Origin: UQRS01 sp050946935
GTDB taxonomy: Bacteria; Bacillota; Clostridia; Oscillospirales; Acutalibacteraceae
DNA: 64,000 nt
Reading direction: 5' to 3'
NCBI GenBank assembly: GCA_050946935.1
Contig: JBMNVR010000002.1
Coordinates: forward strand, 1 to 64,000
Under the pieces are notes generated by a model. That model was not told the origin of the DNA, did no database searches, and was given only the letters and a program-made list of their open reading frames with translations. A program made the translations under genes and the position numbers. This document shows positions 54,311-63,839 of the stretch, one piece after another; the stretch's first letter is position 1; each line of letters starts with the position of its first letter.

Positions 54311-54536
54311 ACACAGCAACACAATGAGCAGTTGACCGCTGCGGGAGGGGGACAGGCTTTTGCCCGGCGCTTTTCTTTTTCCGCCGGACCTTTATGCGGT
54401 CGGCGGCCGAAGAGAAAAAAGGATCGGGCGTCCGAAAGTTTGCCTACCGTTGGTATAATGTTGTCTGCTGGCTGCGATTTTGTTTTGCAAAATCATGAAA
54501 TTTTGCGAAACGCATGAGAAAATTGCAGCTTGCCGG
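54311..54536. other. intergenic region before alr
   Basis: No gene supported. A TATAAT occurs near 54452 without a matching -35 box. Confidence 0.4.
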
Positions 54537-54566
54537 TTGACTTTGTATCTGTATTTCCACTATAAT
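54537..54566 (+). promoter_or_regulatory. sigma-A promoter of alr
   Basis: TTGACT at 54537-54542, an 18-base spacer and TATAAT at 54561-54566. Confidence 0.7.
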
Positions 54567-54637
54567 AAATTTCAATATATAACCGACTGAGCGACACGTT
54601 TTGCCCGAGCGCGCCGCGCCGGGCTGGAGATGGTTTT

Positions 54638-55822
54638 ATGACACATTTTGTAAAGCGAACCTGGGCACAGATTGATCTGGACGCCGCCGCGCATAATTTT
54701 GCATTGATCCGCCGTGCCGTTGGAGAGAAAGCAGTGGTCGCCGTGATTAAGGCGGACGCCTATGGTCACGGGGCGGTGCGCATGGCGCGGCTTTATGACT
54801 CTCTTGGTGTGGAACGGTTCGCTGTGTCCAATGTGGAAGAGGCGGCCGAGCTGCGCCGCGCCGGTCTTCGGCAGCCAATTCTGATCCTCGGCTACACCCC
54901 GGTGGAGGAGGCGGAAGCCCTGATCCGTTATGACGCGATTCAGGCCGTGTTTGATATGGACTATGCCGAGAGGCTGTCCTCCGCCGTCCGGCGTGTCGGG
55001 GGAAAGGCGAAAATCAGCCTGAAGATAGACACCGGAATGGGACGGATCGGCTTTGACTGCCGCAGCGCGACGGCGGTGCCGGAGGCGGTGCGCCTCATGA
55101 CCCGCGCGGGAGGACTGCCCGGCTTTATCTGCGACGGGGCCTTTACCCATTTCGCCGCCGCCGATCGGGATAACGATCCGGACGGCGCGTTTACCGCCGG
55201 GCAGTATCAACGTTTTGCTGCTGCAACCGAAGGGGTTCGTGCTGCTGGTGTGCCGCTGCCGTTTGTGCACTGCTGTAACTCGGCCGGCGCCATGCTGCAA
55301 ACCAAGATGCACATGGACGGCGTGCGGGCCGGCATCATACTCTACGGTCTAACACCGGGTCCGGGGCTGGAGTTTATGCAGGATTTTCAGCCGGTGCTTT
55401 CCTTTTACTCGACCGTGTCGATGGTCAAACACATCCGCGCGGGGGAGACAATCAGCTACGGCCGCACCTTTACCGCGTCGCAGGATATGACGGTAGCGAC
55501 CGTCTCTGTCGGATATGCCGACGGGTATCCGCGCGCCCTTTCCAACAGAGGGCGGGTGTTGATTCACGGCATGTTTGCGCCGGTGGTCGGCCGGGTCTGC
55601 ATGGATCAGCTCGTCGTGGACGTTTCCGCGGTTCCCGGGGTGAAGACTGGAGATCGTGTTACCCTCATCGGCCGGGACGGGGAAAACTGCATCCCGACAG
55701 AGGAGCTTGCGGTTCGCTCCGGCACGATCAACTATGAAATTGTCTGCGGCATCGGGTACCGCGTGCCACGGGTTTATATACGAAACGGCAAAATTGAGAG
55801 CGTTCTCGACCGCCTTGTTTGA
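54638..55822 (+). CDS. alr: alanine racemase
   Basis: A 394-residue PLP enzyme that makes D-alanine for peptidoglycan. The PLP lysine is Lys38 in AVIKADAYGHG, and the second catalytic residue is the tyrosine in VSVGYADGYPR. The start follows GGAGATGG. The gene stands alone; the GH2 gene begins 54 bases later and may be cotranscribed. Confidence 0.96.
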   Translation: MTHFVKRTWAQIDLDAAAHNFALIRRAVGEKAVVAVIKADAYGHGAVRMARLYDSLGVERFAVSNVEEAAELRRAGLRQPILILGYTPVEEAEALIRYDAIQAVFDMDYAERLSSAVRRVGGKAKISLKIDTGMGRIGFDCRSATAVPEAVRLMTRAGGLPGFICDGAFTHFAAADRDNDPDGAFTAGQYQRFAAATEGVRAAGVPLPFVHCCNSAGAMLQTKMHMDGVRAGIILYGLTPGPGLEFMQDFQPVLSFYSTVSMVKHIRAGETISYGRTFTASQDMTVATVSVGYADGYPRALSNRGRVLIHGMFAPVVGRVCMDQLVVDVSAVPGVKTGDRVTLIGRDGENCIPTEELAVRSGTINYEIVCGIGYRVPRVYIRNGKIESVLDRLV

Positions 55823-55876
55823 ACAGAAAAAAACGCTGGTCTGTGTAGATTTCAGCGAAAGGAATGAAGCCTGCAT

Positions 55877-58800
55877 ATGAAAATCAAACCGTATCACGAG
55901 GACCAAACTACCCTGCACGTCGGGTGCGAGCCGCCCCGGAGCTATTATATTCCCTATGGCCTGCCGGGCTTGGCCACCGCGATGGAGCGGGAAAAATCCG
56001 ACCGTCTGCACCTCCTGGACGGAGAGTGGGGCTTTTCCTACTACTCCAGCCTCGACGATATACCTGACTCGGTTTTGAAGCCGGAGGCGAACATAGGGGC
56101 ATGGGACAGAATCCCGGTGCCCTCCAACTGGCAGATGCATGGGTACGATCATCCGCAGTATCTCAACACCCGATATCCTTTCCCGGTCGATCCGCCCTTT
56201 GTGCCGGACAACACGCCGGTTGGAGTCTATGCCCGGAACTTTACGGTGACGCAGGACTGGGACGGCCTGCAAAAATATCTGGTGTTCGAGGGGGTTGACT
56301 CGGCCTTTTATCTTTACATCAACGGACAGCCGGTCGGCTACAGCCAGGTGGCCCACATGACCAGTGAGTTTGAGATTTCCCGGTATCTTGTGGGCGGCAC
56401 AAACCGGATTGTCGTGCTGGTGATGAAATGGTCGGACGGCAGCTATCTCGAATGCCAGGATAAATGGCGGCTGTCGGGCATTTTCCGCAGCGTGTATCTT
56501 CTCGCCCGGCCGAAGGGGCATCTGCGCGACCTGTTTGTGCATACCGAGCTTGCGCCCGATCTGCGCGGTGCAAAGGTGCAAGTAGAGCTGGATATGCTCA
56601 ATCCGGATGAGGCACGGCTCACTTTACTCTCTCCATCGGGGGAGGAGGTTGGCAGCACCCGCCCGGATGCGGATGGTTTTGCCGAAATTGCGGTGGATTC
56701 CCCGACCCTCTGGAGCGCCGAGTCTCCCTCTCTTTACACCCTGATGGTGGAGGCGGCGGGGGAGTATATCCCGGAGCAGATCGGCCTTTGCGCCGTCTCG
56801 CTCGAGGGGGGCGTGTTCCGGGTAAACGGACGCCCCGTTAAGCTCAAGGGTGTCAACCGGCACGACTTCGATCCCTACCGGGGCTACGCCTGCACGATGG
56901 AGGCCATGCGGGCCGATATTTTCCTGATGAAGCAGCACAATGTCAACGCTGTCCGCACCTCTCATTATCCGAACGATCCGCGATTTTTGCAGCTTTGCGA
57001 CCGCTACGGTCTCTATGTGCTGGATGAGGCGGATATCGAAACCCACGGCATTTGGGAAATGGGATCTGGCGACTGGCTCTCCGACAATCCCGAGTGGACT
57101 GCCGCCTACCTTGACCGGGTGGAGCGGATGGTCGAGCGGGATAAAAACCGGCCGTCGGTTATCGGTTGGTCGATGGGGAATGAATCGGGCTACGGCCGGA
57201 ATATCATGGCCTGCATCGCCTTCTGCAAGCGGAGGGATCCTTCCCGCTTCACCCATTATGAGGGGCACTGGCAGGTTGCGGAGTATCAGTATGCTCCCGA
57301 GCCGGACGTGGTCAGCCGGATGTATGCAGGGGTCGAGTGGTGTGAAAAATTCTGTGAGGACGCGGCCGATCCCCGCCCTTTGATGCTGTGTGAATACAGC
57401 CATGCCATGGGCAACGGCCCGGGCGATCCTGCCGATTATTGGAAGGTTATTTATTCTCATCAAAACTTTATGGGCGGTTTCGTGTGGGAGTGGTACAATC
57501 ACGGCCTCTATATGGGGAAAACGCCGGCCGGGCGGGAGAAATTCGGCTACGGCGGTGATTTTGGGGAGTACGACCACGACGGCAACTTCTGCTGTGATGG
57601 TTTGATCTCGCCCGGGAAGGAGCCGATGCCCGGCCTGCGGGAACTGAAGGCGGTTCTTCAGCCCGTCCGGGTGGAGGTGGAGGATCTCTCTGCCGGGCGG
57701 TTCCGGATCCACAATCTGTATGATTTCACCTATCTCTCCCGGTTTGAGTGCTATTATGAAGTAACCCGGAACGGGGCGCTGTTTGACGAGGGACTGGTTG
57801 GCACGCTGGTCATCCCTCCGCAAAAGAGTCAGGAGATTGAAATCGACTACAGATTTCCGGAGGATGGCGACTGCTTCCTGCGGCTCTCCTTCCGGCAGCT
57901 CGGCGGCGACCCGGTCGTCCCCGCCGGGAGCGAGATGGCCTTTGCCCAGTTTGCGCTTTCGACCGTGCGGCAGCCGCATCTGATTCCTCTGCCGGATACC
58001 ATGCTCAGCGCGACCGAGGGCAGCCGCGCCATCCGGATCACCGGGGCGGGCTTCTCCTATACCTTCGACAAGCGGCGGGCGGCCTTCTCCCGGCTGGAGG
58101 TGGACGGCAAGCGCCTTTTGACCGAGCCGATGGAGTATTCGGTTTGGCGCGCACTGACCGACAATGACAAGGATCCCGGAAACCAATGGCGGAACGCAGG
58201 CTACGACCGGCTGGAGGTCAAGGTATACGATCTGAAATGCTATCAGAACGACGCGGGGGTTGAGATCAATGTCGACTTTGCCCTGGCCGCGCCGACCAAG
58301 CCGGTGCCGCTGCACGCGACCGCCTGCTGGAGCGTGAACAGCGCGGGGGAGATTTCGGTTTCCACCGCCGTGGAGGTGGGGGAGAAGGCACCCTTCCTGC
58401 CGCGGTTCGGTTTTTGCTTCGCCATGGACAAGGCGGCCGGGCGGGTGCGTTACTTTGGCTACGGCCCCGACGACAGCTATGCCGACCGGCATCATGCCTC
58501 CAGCCTCGGGCTGTATGAGACGACGCCGGCAGATTCCCTCACCGACTACATTCGGCCGCAGACCTGCGGCAACCATTGGGGCGTGCGCTACGCCGCGGTG
58601 GAGGACGCGCTGGGCAGCGGTCTGCTTCTGATCAGCGAAGAAGCGCCGTTTGAATTCTCCGCCCTGCCATACAGCCAGAGAGAGCTGGAGGGCGCGGCGC
58701 ACGATTTCGAGCTGCCGGCGCCCCGGGCGACCCACCTCTGCGTCGATTATAAGCAGAGCGGCGTCGGCTCCCATTCCTGCGGGCCGGAGCTGTTGCCCCA

Positions 58801-58906
58801 GTACCGTCTGGCAGAGAAAAGTTTTACCTTTCGGCTGAAGATCCGCCCCTTTACCGGCGGGCTGCCGGATATAGACGCGGCAGCGGCCACAGTCTACGCC
58901 AAATAA
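55877..58906 (+). CDS. GH2 beta-galactosidase
   Basis: A 1009-residue LacZ-type enzyme with all five domains of the long form: sugar-binding, two immunoglobulin-like domains, the TIM barrel, and the C-terminal Bgal_small_N domain (about 735-1005). The acid/base glutamate is Glu436 in SMGNESGYG and the nucleophile is Glu506 in LCEYSHAMGNGPGD. There is no signal peptide, so lactose or another beta-galactoside must be imported. GAAAGGAATG precedes the ATG. It ends in a good terminator. Confidence 0.94.
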   Translation: MKIKPYHEDQTTLHVGCEPPRSYYIPYGLPGLATAMEREKSDRLHLLDGEWGFSYYSSLDDIPDSVLKPEANIGAWDRIPVPSNWQMHGYDHPQYLNTRYPFPVDPPFVPDNTPVGVYARNFTVTQDWDGLQKYLVFEGVDSAFYLYINGQPVGYSQVAHMTSEFEISRYLVGGTNRIVVLVMKWSDGSYLECQDKWRLSGIFRSVYLLARPKGHLRDLFVHTELAPDLRGAKVQVELDMLNPDEARLTLLSPSGEEVGSTRPDADGFAEIAVDSPTLWSAESPSLYTLMVEAAGEYIPEQIGLCAVSLEGGVFRVNGRPVKLKGVNRHDFDPYRGYACTMEAMRADIFLMKQHNVNAVRTSHYPNDPRFLQLCDRYGLYVLDEADIETHGIWEMGSGDWLSDNPEWTAAYLDRVERMVERDKNRPSVIGWSMGNESGYGRNIMACIAFCKRRDPSRFTHYEGHWQVAEYQYAPEPDVVSRMYAGVEWCEKFCEDAADPRPLMLCEYSHAMGNGPGDPADYWKVIYSHQNFMGGFVWEWYNHGLYMGKTPAGREKFGYGGDFGEYDHDGNFCCDGLISPGKEPMPGLRELKAVLQPVRVEVEDLSAGRFRIHNLYDFTYLSRFECYYEVTRNGALFDEGLVGTLVIPPQKSQEIEIDYRFPEDGDCFLRLSFRQLGGDPVVPAGSEMAFAQFALSTVRQPHLIPLPDTMLSATEGSRAIRITGAGFSYTFDKRRAAFSRLEVDGKRLLTEPMEYSVWRALTDNDKDPGNQWRNAGYDRLEVKVYDLKCYQNDAGVEINVDFALAAPTKPVPLHATACWSVNSAGEISVSTAVEVGEKAPFLPRFGFCFAMDKAAGRVRYFGYGPDDSYADRHHASSLGLYETTPADSLTDYIRPQTCGNHWGVRYAAVEDALGSGLLLISEEAPFEFSALPYSQRELEGAAHDFELPAPRATHLCVDYKQSGVGSHSCGPELLPQYRLAEKSFTFRLKIRPFTGGLPDIDAAAATVYAK

Positions 58907-58950
58907 GACCGGGAGGGCAGCCTTCGCTTTTCCGTGCGTCTGATGAAAAA

Positions 58951-59005
58951 GAAAACAGCCTCCGGCCCTGCTTTGCACAAACAGGGTCGGAGGCTGTGAT
59001 TTTTA
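58951..59005. terminator. terminator between beta-galactosidase and DUF4380 genes
   Basis: acagcctccggccctg (58955-58970) pairs with cagggtcggaggctgt (58982-58997); A-rich before and T-rich after, so it can act on both convergent genes. Confidence 0.88.
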
Positions 59006-59039
59006 AAAGGATGATCGCTTCAAATCCTGCAAAAAGGGG

Positions 59040-59975
59040 TTATTTCAATCCCTTGACAAAGGCTTCGATCGAGCCGTCATCCTTTGGATCAAGGCTTCCT
59101 TCCAACGGGAAAAGGCGCCAATCCTCGATGTGCGTCTCGGTTGCGCCGGGGGCGACGGATTTTAGTTCGCCCAGCGTCTCCTGCTCGAGGAAAAGCTCGT
59201 TGGTATAGGTCTCGAACGAGCAGCCGTAGTCGGCGTAAACGCCGCCCGGGTGATTTGGGGCGTATGTTTTTTGAAATACCGTGTCACCGATAACATAATA
59301 GCCGGTGCCGGCGAAGGCGTCAAAGCCCATTTTAAAGGGACCGTACCGGGCGTCCTGGCGCAGCGTCGCATAGCTGTGTCCGAGATGGAGCCGGTCGTCC
59401 GAAAAATCGCAGTAAGGCCACATGGCGACCGTGCGGTTGGGGAGAAGTCCTGTATCCTGCGTGTTTTGCGGGATAATCTCCACCCCGCCGGGGGCGAGCA
59501 CGCTGAGCGCCCAGACGGCGAAGGTTTTCTCTTCCTTACCGATATTGGTCACCCGATGGATCACCCGAAGAGCGGGCGCGTCCGCCTCCATCTCCAGTTC
59601 TATTTCAAAGGCGACGCCGTTCTCTACCTGCGGCGGCTGGGTAAAGACCGCACCGGAGGGCGTGACACTGTACGCCACGGGATTGTTGTCGGGATAGGCG
59701 GTCTCGGGCGCCGACTCGGGTGCGATCCAGAGTCGGTGGCCGCCGTAGATATTCCACTGCGCCCCCTTGTAATAATATTTATCATAATGGGGGCCGTTGT
59801 TGAAGTGCGCCCGTTCCAGATCGTTGAACATAACGTTGACACCGCCCGGCCGGCACAGACGGATGACCCGCGGCCCGACGTCTACCGTGACCAGTGCCTC
59901 GACCGCGCCGTTGGAGATTTTTACGCATCTCCCAAAATTTTCATATGCATCGATAAGCTGAACCGTTACTCCCAT
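59040..59975 (-). CDS. DUF4380 family protein (aldose epimerase-like)
   Basis: A 311-residue beta-sandwich-like protein resembling the DUF4380 family, which is related to galactose mutarotase-like proteins. Recognisable segments are YYYKGAQWNIYGGHRLWIAPE and VTNIGKEEKTFAVWALSVLAPGG. No signal peptide. It could act on a sugar in keeping with the neighbouring beta-galactosidase, but that is only context. GGAGG precedes the ATG. Its start overlaps the end of tmcAL by ten bases, so they form one reverse-strand operon. Confidence 0.75.
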   Translation of the reverse strand: MGVTVQLIDAYENFGRCVKISNGAVEALVTVDVGPRVIRLCRPGGVNVMFNDLERAHFNNGPHYDKYYYKGAQWNIYGGHRLWIAPESAPETAYPDNNPVAYSVTPSGAVFTQPPQVENGVAFEIELEMEADAPALRVIHRVTNIGKEEKTFAVWALSVLAPGGVEIIPQNTQDTGLLPNRTVAMWPYCDFSDDRLHLGHSYATLRQDARYGPFKMGFDAFAGTGYYVIGDTVFQKTYAPNHPGGVYADYGCSFETYTNELFLEQETLGELKSVAPGATETHIEDWRLFPLEGSLDPKDDGSIEAFVKGLK

Positions 59976-61171
59976 GTTGTTTCCTCCATACTTTTAAAAA
60001 TTGGGGTCGTATATGCGTTTTTTTCACAGCGTTTTGCTGCGGTTGCCATATTGAAAAGATCGGCGGTTTTGATCTCATAAGAAAGCGCTGCCGCCACATC
60101 GCCGCCCATCCGCATGCCGTCGGCGACACTGTATACAATCGGTTTTTGCGCCGCTTCCCTTGCCGCGCGGAGAATCTCCCGCCCGCCGGGGCCGAAAGCA
60201 AGCGGCCGGAGATAGGGAACCTCCCGCAGCCAGAAGCGGTCGTCCAGGCCGAGAAAAGCTGATAGGATCAGCCGCCGCACCCGCGCCATCGGGTAACGCT
60301 TGGTCTTGACCGCGGCGCACAGGGCGTCGAGGGTTCCGGCCTCCCGCACGGCGGAGAAAAGGCGGTTCTCGATCCCCTCGCTCCGGTCCGGGAGATGGGC
60401 GAACACTGCCTTGTCCATCATTTTTAGTTTACATAATATTGCGGTTTCCAACCGACGGAGGCTGGCGGTTTCTCCCGCCCGGATGGCTTCGGAAAGCAAC
60501 GCGGCGCTGGGTTCCGGCAGGGAAGCGGAGGGATCGGCGCCGGCCGCGACCTTTGCACGGATGGCGGCGGCCGAGAGAAAAGCGGATTTCGTAAGGCTAT
60601 CGTGAGCCGCCCCCTTCCGCCGGACGGTGAAAAAGCGAAGATCGGCCGAGAGCCGGCGTGCGGCCGCGATGTATTCCATTCCCAGCGTGTTGTTGGGTTC
60701 GGAAAAAAGCGCGGCGGTCGCCGCGCCGTATTGCTCAGCTATGGCGGCCTGCCGCGCGGCGGCAAAGGTCATACCTTGTGCCAGAAAGCGGTCGAGCGCA
60801 GGCTTCAGCCCGGAATCGGCCGCCGCGTCGGCCGCAGCCTCAAGCGGCGCAATCTCCCCGCGCTCCGACCCGAAGGAAAGGGCGTCGACGACACCGAGGC
60901 TTTTGAGCACCGACACGCCGCCCAGCGCGAAGTTGCCGGCGGTCGACATCGACCAAAGGCAGGGTAGCTCGAGCACGAGATCGGCGCCGCAGCGCACGGC
61001 CGCCTCGGCCCGCGCATGCTTGGAAAGCAGAGCGATATCTCCCCGCTGAGTGAAATCGCCGCCGAGGACGGCGACAATATGGGTGGCCCCCATCTCCCGC
61101 GTTTTTTGGATATGATATGCGTGTCCCTTGTGAAAGGGATTATACTCGGCGATAATGCCTGCAACAAACAA
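59966..61171 (-). CDS. tmcAL: tRNA(Met) cytidine acetate ligase
   Basis: A 401-residue YlbM-family nucleotidyltransferase that uses acetate and ATP to acetylate C34 of elongator tRNA-Met. The N-terminal nucleotide-binding motif is IIAEYNPFHKGHAYHI, followed by GGDFTQRGD, LPCLWSMSTAGNFALGGV and FSEPNNTLGMEYI. The start codon is TTG, supported by GAAAGGA ten bases upstream. It is divergent from ackA, an arrangement also known in other clostridia; both proteins use acetate and ATP. Confidence 0.93.
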   Translation of the reverse strand: MFVAGIIAEYNPFHKGHAYHIQKTREMGATHIVAVLGGDFTQRGDIALLSKHARAEAAVRCGADLVLELPCLWSMSTAGNFALGGVSVLKSLGVVDALSFGSERGEIAPLEAAADAAADSGLKPALDRFLAQGMTFAAARQAAIAEQYGAATAALFSEPNNTLGMEYIAAARRLSADLRFFTVRRKGAAHDSLTKSAFLSAAAIRAKVAAGADPSASLPEPSAALLSEAIRAGETASLRRLETAILCKLKMMDKAVFAHLPDRSEGIENRLFSAVREAGTLDALCAAVKTKRYPMARVRRLILSAFLGLDDRFWLREVPYLRPLAFGPGGREILRAAREAAQKPIVYSVADGMRMGGDVAAALSYEIKTADLFNMATAAKRCEKNAYTTPIFKSMEETTWE

Positions 61172-61363
61172 GAAGGAGACATCCTTTCTTTTGCTGGGAT
61201 AAAAACCAAAGCCAACCGTTTTTTCTGCTTTGGGGGAATACTATTTTCAAAAAAGAGTTTGCAAAAATGTCGGCAGTGCTTTTTGCCCGGCGGCTTCTAT
61301 AAAGTTAACTCAGGGGGGAGCGCCGGATGGTCTGCTTTTTTACGTCTTTCACATAAAAATGAC

Positions 61364-61392
61364 TTGAAAAATACGCAGGTATACAGTAAAAT
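61364..61392 (+). promoter_or_regulatory. sigma-A promoter of ackA
   Basis: TTGAAA at 61364-61369, a 17-base spacer and TAAAAT at 61387-61392. The leader is about 140 bases, with no clear fold. Confidence 0.6.
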
Positions 61393-61536
61393 AATAAGGT
61401 ATGTTTTGGAAAGACGGTTCCGGAAAATACCGGAAAAATCTGTAAGGAGATACCCACAGATTCTATCATACCGTATTCCGTCCGTTTTATCAACCGGAAA
61501 AAGCACAGAAAAACCAAAATTCAGGAGGAGTTTAAA

Positions 61537-62742
61537 ATGAAAATTCTCGTCGTCAACGCAGGCAGCTCATCTTTGAAATATCAGTTGATTGATATGGAGA
61601 ATGAGCATGTTCTGGCTAAGGGAATCTGCGAGCGGATCGGCTTCACCGGCTGCATCAGCCACAAAACGGCCGACGGCCGCAAGTATGAGGCCGACTATCC
61701 CATGCCGACCCATTCGGAGGCGTTCAAGTGCCTGGTCGACGTGCTGACCACCGGCGACGCCAAGGTTATCGACTCAATGGCGGAGATTTCGGCCGTCGGG
61801 CACCGGATCGTCCAGGGCGGCTCGTATTTCTCTGAATCCTGTTTTGTCGACGAGGAAGTCATCAACAAGATCGAGGAACTGGCGGCTTTGGCGCCGCTGC
61901 ACAATGCGGCGCATGTGCTGGGCATACGTGCTTGTATTGAGGAACTCGGCCCCGATGTGCCGGAGGTTGTGGTCTTCGATACCTCCTTCCATCAGACCAT
62001 GCCGGCAACCTCTTATATCTATCCGATCCCGTATGAGTATTATGAGAAATACAAAATCCGCCGATACGGCTTCCACGGAACGTCGCACCGCTATGTTTCC
62101 GGGCGGATGATCGAAAAACTTGGCCGTGGAGCCAAAGGGACAAAGATCGTCACCTGCCACCTCGGCAACGGCTGCTCAATCACGGCGGTTAAGGACGGCA
62201 AGTGCCTCGACACCACGATGGGGCTTACCCCGCTGGATGGTATGATGATGGGCACCCGCTGCGGCACGATGGACCCGTCGGTGCTGACCTTTATCGCGGA
62301 AAAAGACAATCTTTCCCCGGCGGAGGTTTCAGACATCTGCAATAAAAAATCCGGACTGCTCGGCGTGTCCGGCCTCTCCCACGACAGCCGCGACGTCAAC
62401 AACGCGGCCGACGCGGGTAACGAGCGCGCCAAGCTCGCCATCGGGATTCAGAGGTATGAGGTCGCCAAGTTTGTCGGCAGTTTTGCTGCGGCTATGAACG
62501 GCCTGGACGCGGTGGTGTTCACCGGCGGTATCGGGGAGAACGATCCCGGTCTGCGCCAGTATGTGGTGGAGCACCTCAGCTACCTCGGCGTCGGGTTTGA
62601 TGCAGAGGCCAATCACTCCCGCGGGAAAGAGGTCCGGATTTCCACCCCCGATTCGAAAGTACAGGTCTGGGTCATCCCGACCGATGAGGAAATGGTCATT
62701 GCCCGCGACACGCTTGCTTTGATTGAAAAACGGGGAAAGTAA
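61537..62742 (+). CDS. ackA: acetate kinase
   Basis: A 401-residue ASKHA kinase that makes ATP and acetate from acetyl phosphate. The signatures are the N-terminal VNAGSSSLKY, RYGFHGTSHRYV in the centre and FTGGIGENDP near the C-terminus. GGAGGAG precedes the ATG. The usual partner gene pta is not next to it. Full family length. Confidence 0.97.
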   Translation: MKILVVNAGSSSLKYQLIDMENEHVLAKGICERIGFTGCISHKTADGRKYEADYPMPTHSEAFKCLVDVLTTGDAKVIDSMAEISAVGHRIVQGGSYFSESCFVDEEVINKIEELAALAPLHNAAHVLGIRACIEELGPDVPEVVVFDTSFHQTMPATSYIYPIPYEYYEKYKIRRYGFHGTSHRYVSGRMIEKLGRGAKGTKIVTCHLGNGCSITAVKDGKCLDTTMGLTPLDGMMMGTRCGTMDPSVLTFIAEKDNLSPAEVSDICNKKSGLLGVSGLSHDSRDVNNAADAGNERAKLAIGIQRYEVAKFVGSFAAAMNGLDAVVFTGGIGENDPGLRQYVVEHLSYLGVGFDAEANHSRGKEVRISTPDSKVQVWVIPTDEEMVIARDTLALIEKRGK

Positions 62743-62866
62743 TTTTTCTTACCGGCCGGCCACGTGCCGCCGGACGCAAAGGCGGGGCGATCACGATTAA
62801 ATTCGCGCATATCCCGCATACTATTCTTTGAACCTTTATACAAGTTTGAAAGGAAGCGTGAGGCTG

Positions 62867-63823
62867 ATGCGAAGCGGTTTTGTCCGGACGGCGGACGGAA
62901 AGCTGTCTCTTTCCAAGATTGTGCTTGGAACCTGTTATTTCGGCACCGATATTCCGGAAGATGTTTCTTATGATATGCTGGACGCCTATTACGCCGCCGG
63001 CGGCCGGACGCTGGACACCGCCCGGGCTTACGGACAGGACGCCGACGGTCGGTCAGCCAGCGAACAGACGGTCGGCAACTGGATCCAGACCCGCGGCCTC
63101 CGGGAGGAGATCACGCTGGTCACCAAAGGCGGCCATCCGCATTTTTCCGACATGCACGCCTCCCGCCTGAGCGAGGCGGAGATTTACGCCGATTTTGAGG
63201 CCAGCCTGCGCGACCTTTCCGCCGACCGGGTGGATGTCTATTTTCTGCATCGGGACGACGCTTCGATTCCGGTCGGCCGGATTATGGATATCCTCGACCG
63301 GCTGGTGAAAGAGGGGCGCGTCCGTGCGCTCGGCGCCTCGAACTGGAGTGTTTCCCGGATCCTTGAAGCCAACGCATACGCGCTGGAAAAAGGCAAGACC
63401 CCCTTCACGGTTTCGCAGATTCAGTGGAGTCTGGCGGCCAGTACGCCGGAGGCTTGGAACGACGACACCCTTGTCTGCATGACCGACGAGGAATATGCCG
63501 CGTATTTACGGGCCGGCATCCCGGTCATGGCCTATTCTCCGCAGGCCAAGGGAATTTTCTCCAAATACATCGCCGGCGGAGAGGCGGCGTTGGGTCGCAA
63601 AATCCGCGAACGCTTTTTGACCGAAGAAAACCTGCGCCGCATTGAGCGGGTGCGCACCCTGTCGGAATTGAGCGGACTCTCCCCGGCGGCGGTAGCGCTC
63701 GCTTATATTACCTGCAACCCGCTGGAAGGGTTTGCCATCGTCGGCTGCTCGAGCGTTGCGCAGCTTCGCGACAGTCTGAGTGCAGCCGATCTGGAGCTGA
63801 ATATTTCTACTCTGACCGAATAA
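62867..63823 (+). CDS. aldo/keto reductase
   Basis: A 318-residue TIM-barrel oxidoreductase. The conserved parts are the active-site aspartate and tyrosine region (RTLDTARAYG), the lysine in VTKGGHP, the histidine in YFLHRDD, and the cofactor end FAIVGCSS. It should reduce a carbonyl with NAD(P)H. The ATG at 62867 is favoured, since GAAAGGA lies upstream of it; a TTG at 62828 is the only longer choice. It is followed after 16 bases by a galactokinase-like gene, so a link to sugar use is possible. Confidence 0.88.
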   Translation: MRSGFVRTADGKLSLSKIVLGTCYFGTDIPEDVSYDMLDAYYAAGGRTLDTARAYGQDADGRSASEQTVGNWIQTRGLREEITLVTKGGHPHFSDMHASRLSEAEIYADFEASLRDLSADRVDVYFLHRDDASIPVGRIMDILDRLVKEGRVRALGASNWSVSRILEANAYALEKGKTPFTVSQIQWSLAASTPEAWNDDTLVCMTDEEYAAYLRAGIPVMAYSPQAKGIFSKYIAGGEAALGRKIRERFLTEENLRRIERVRTLSELSGLSPAAVALAYITCNPLEGFAIVGCSSVAQLRDSLSAADLELNISTLTE

Positions 63824-63839
63824 ATTTGGAGGTTTGCAT

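Noticed and set aside
54185..54517. 110-residue open frame before alr
   Set aside because: It starts in the diverged repeat and has an arginine-rich composition typical of non-coding GC-rich DNA.
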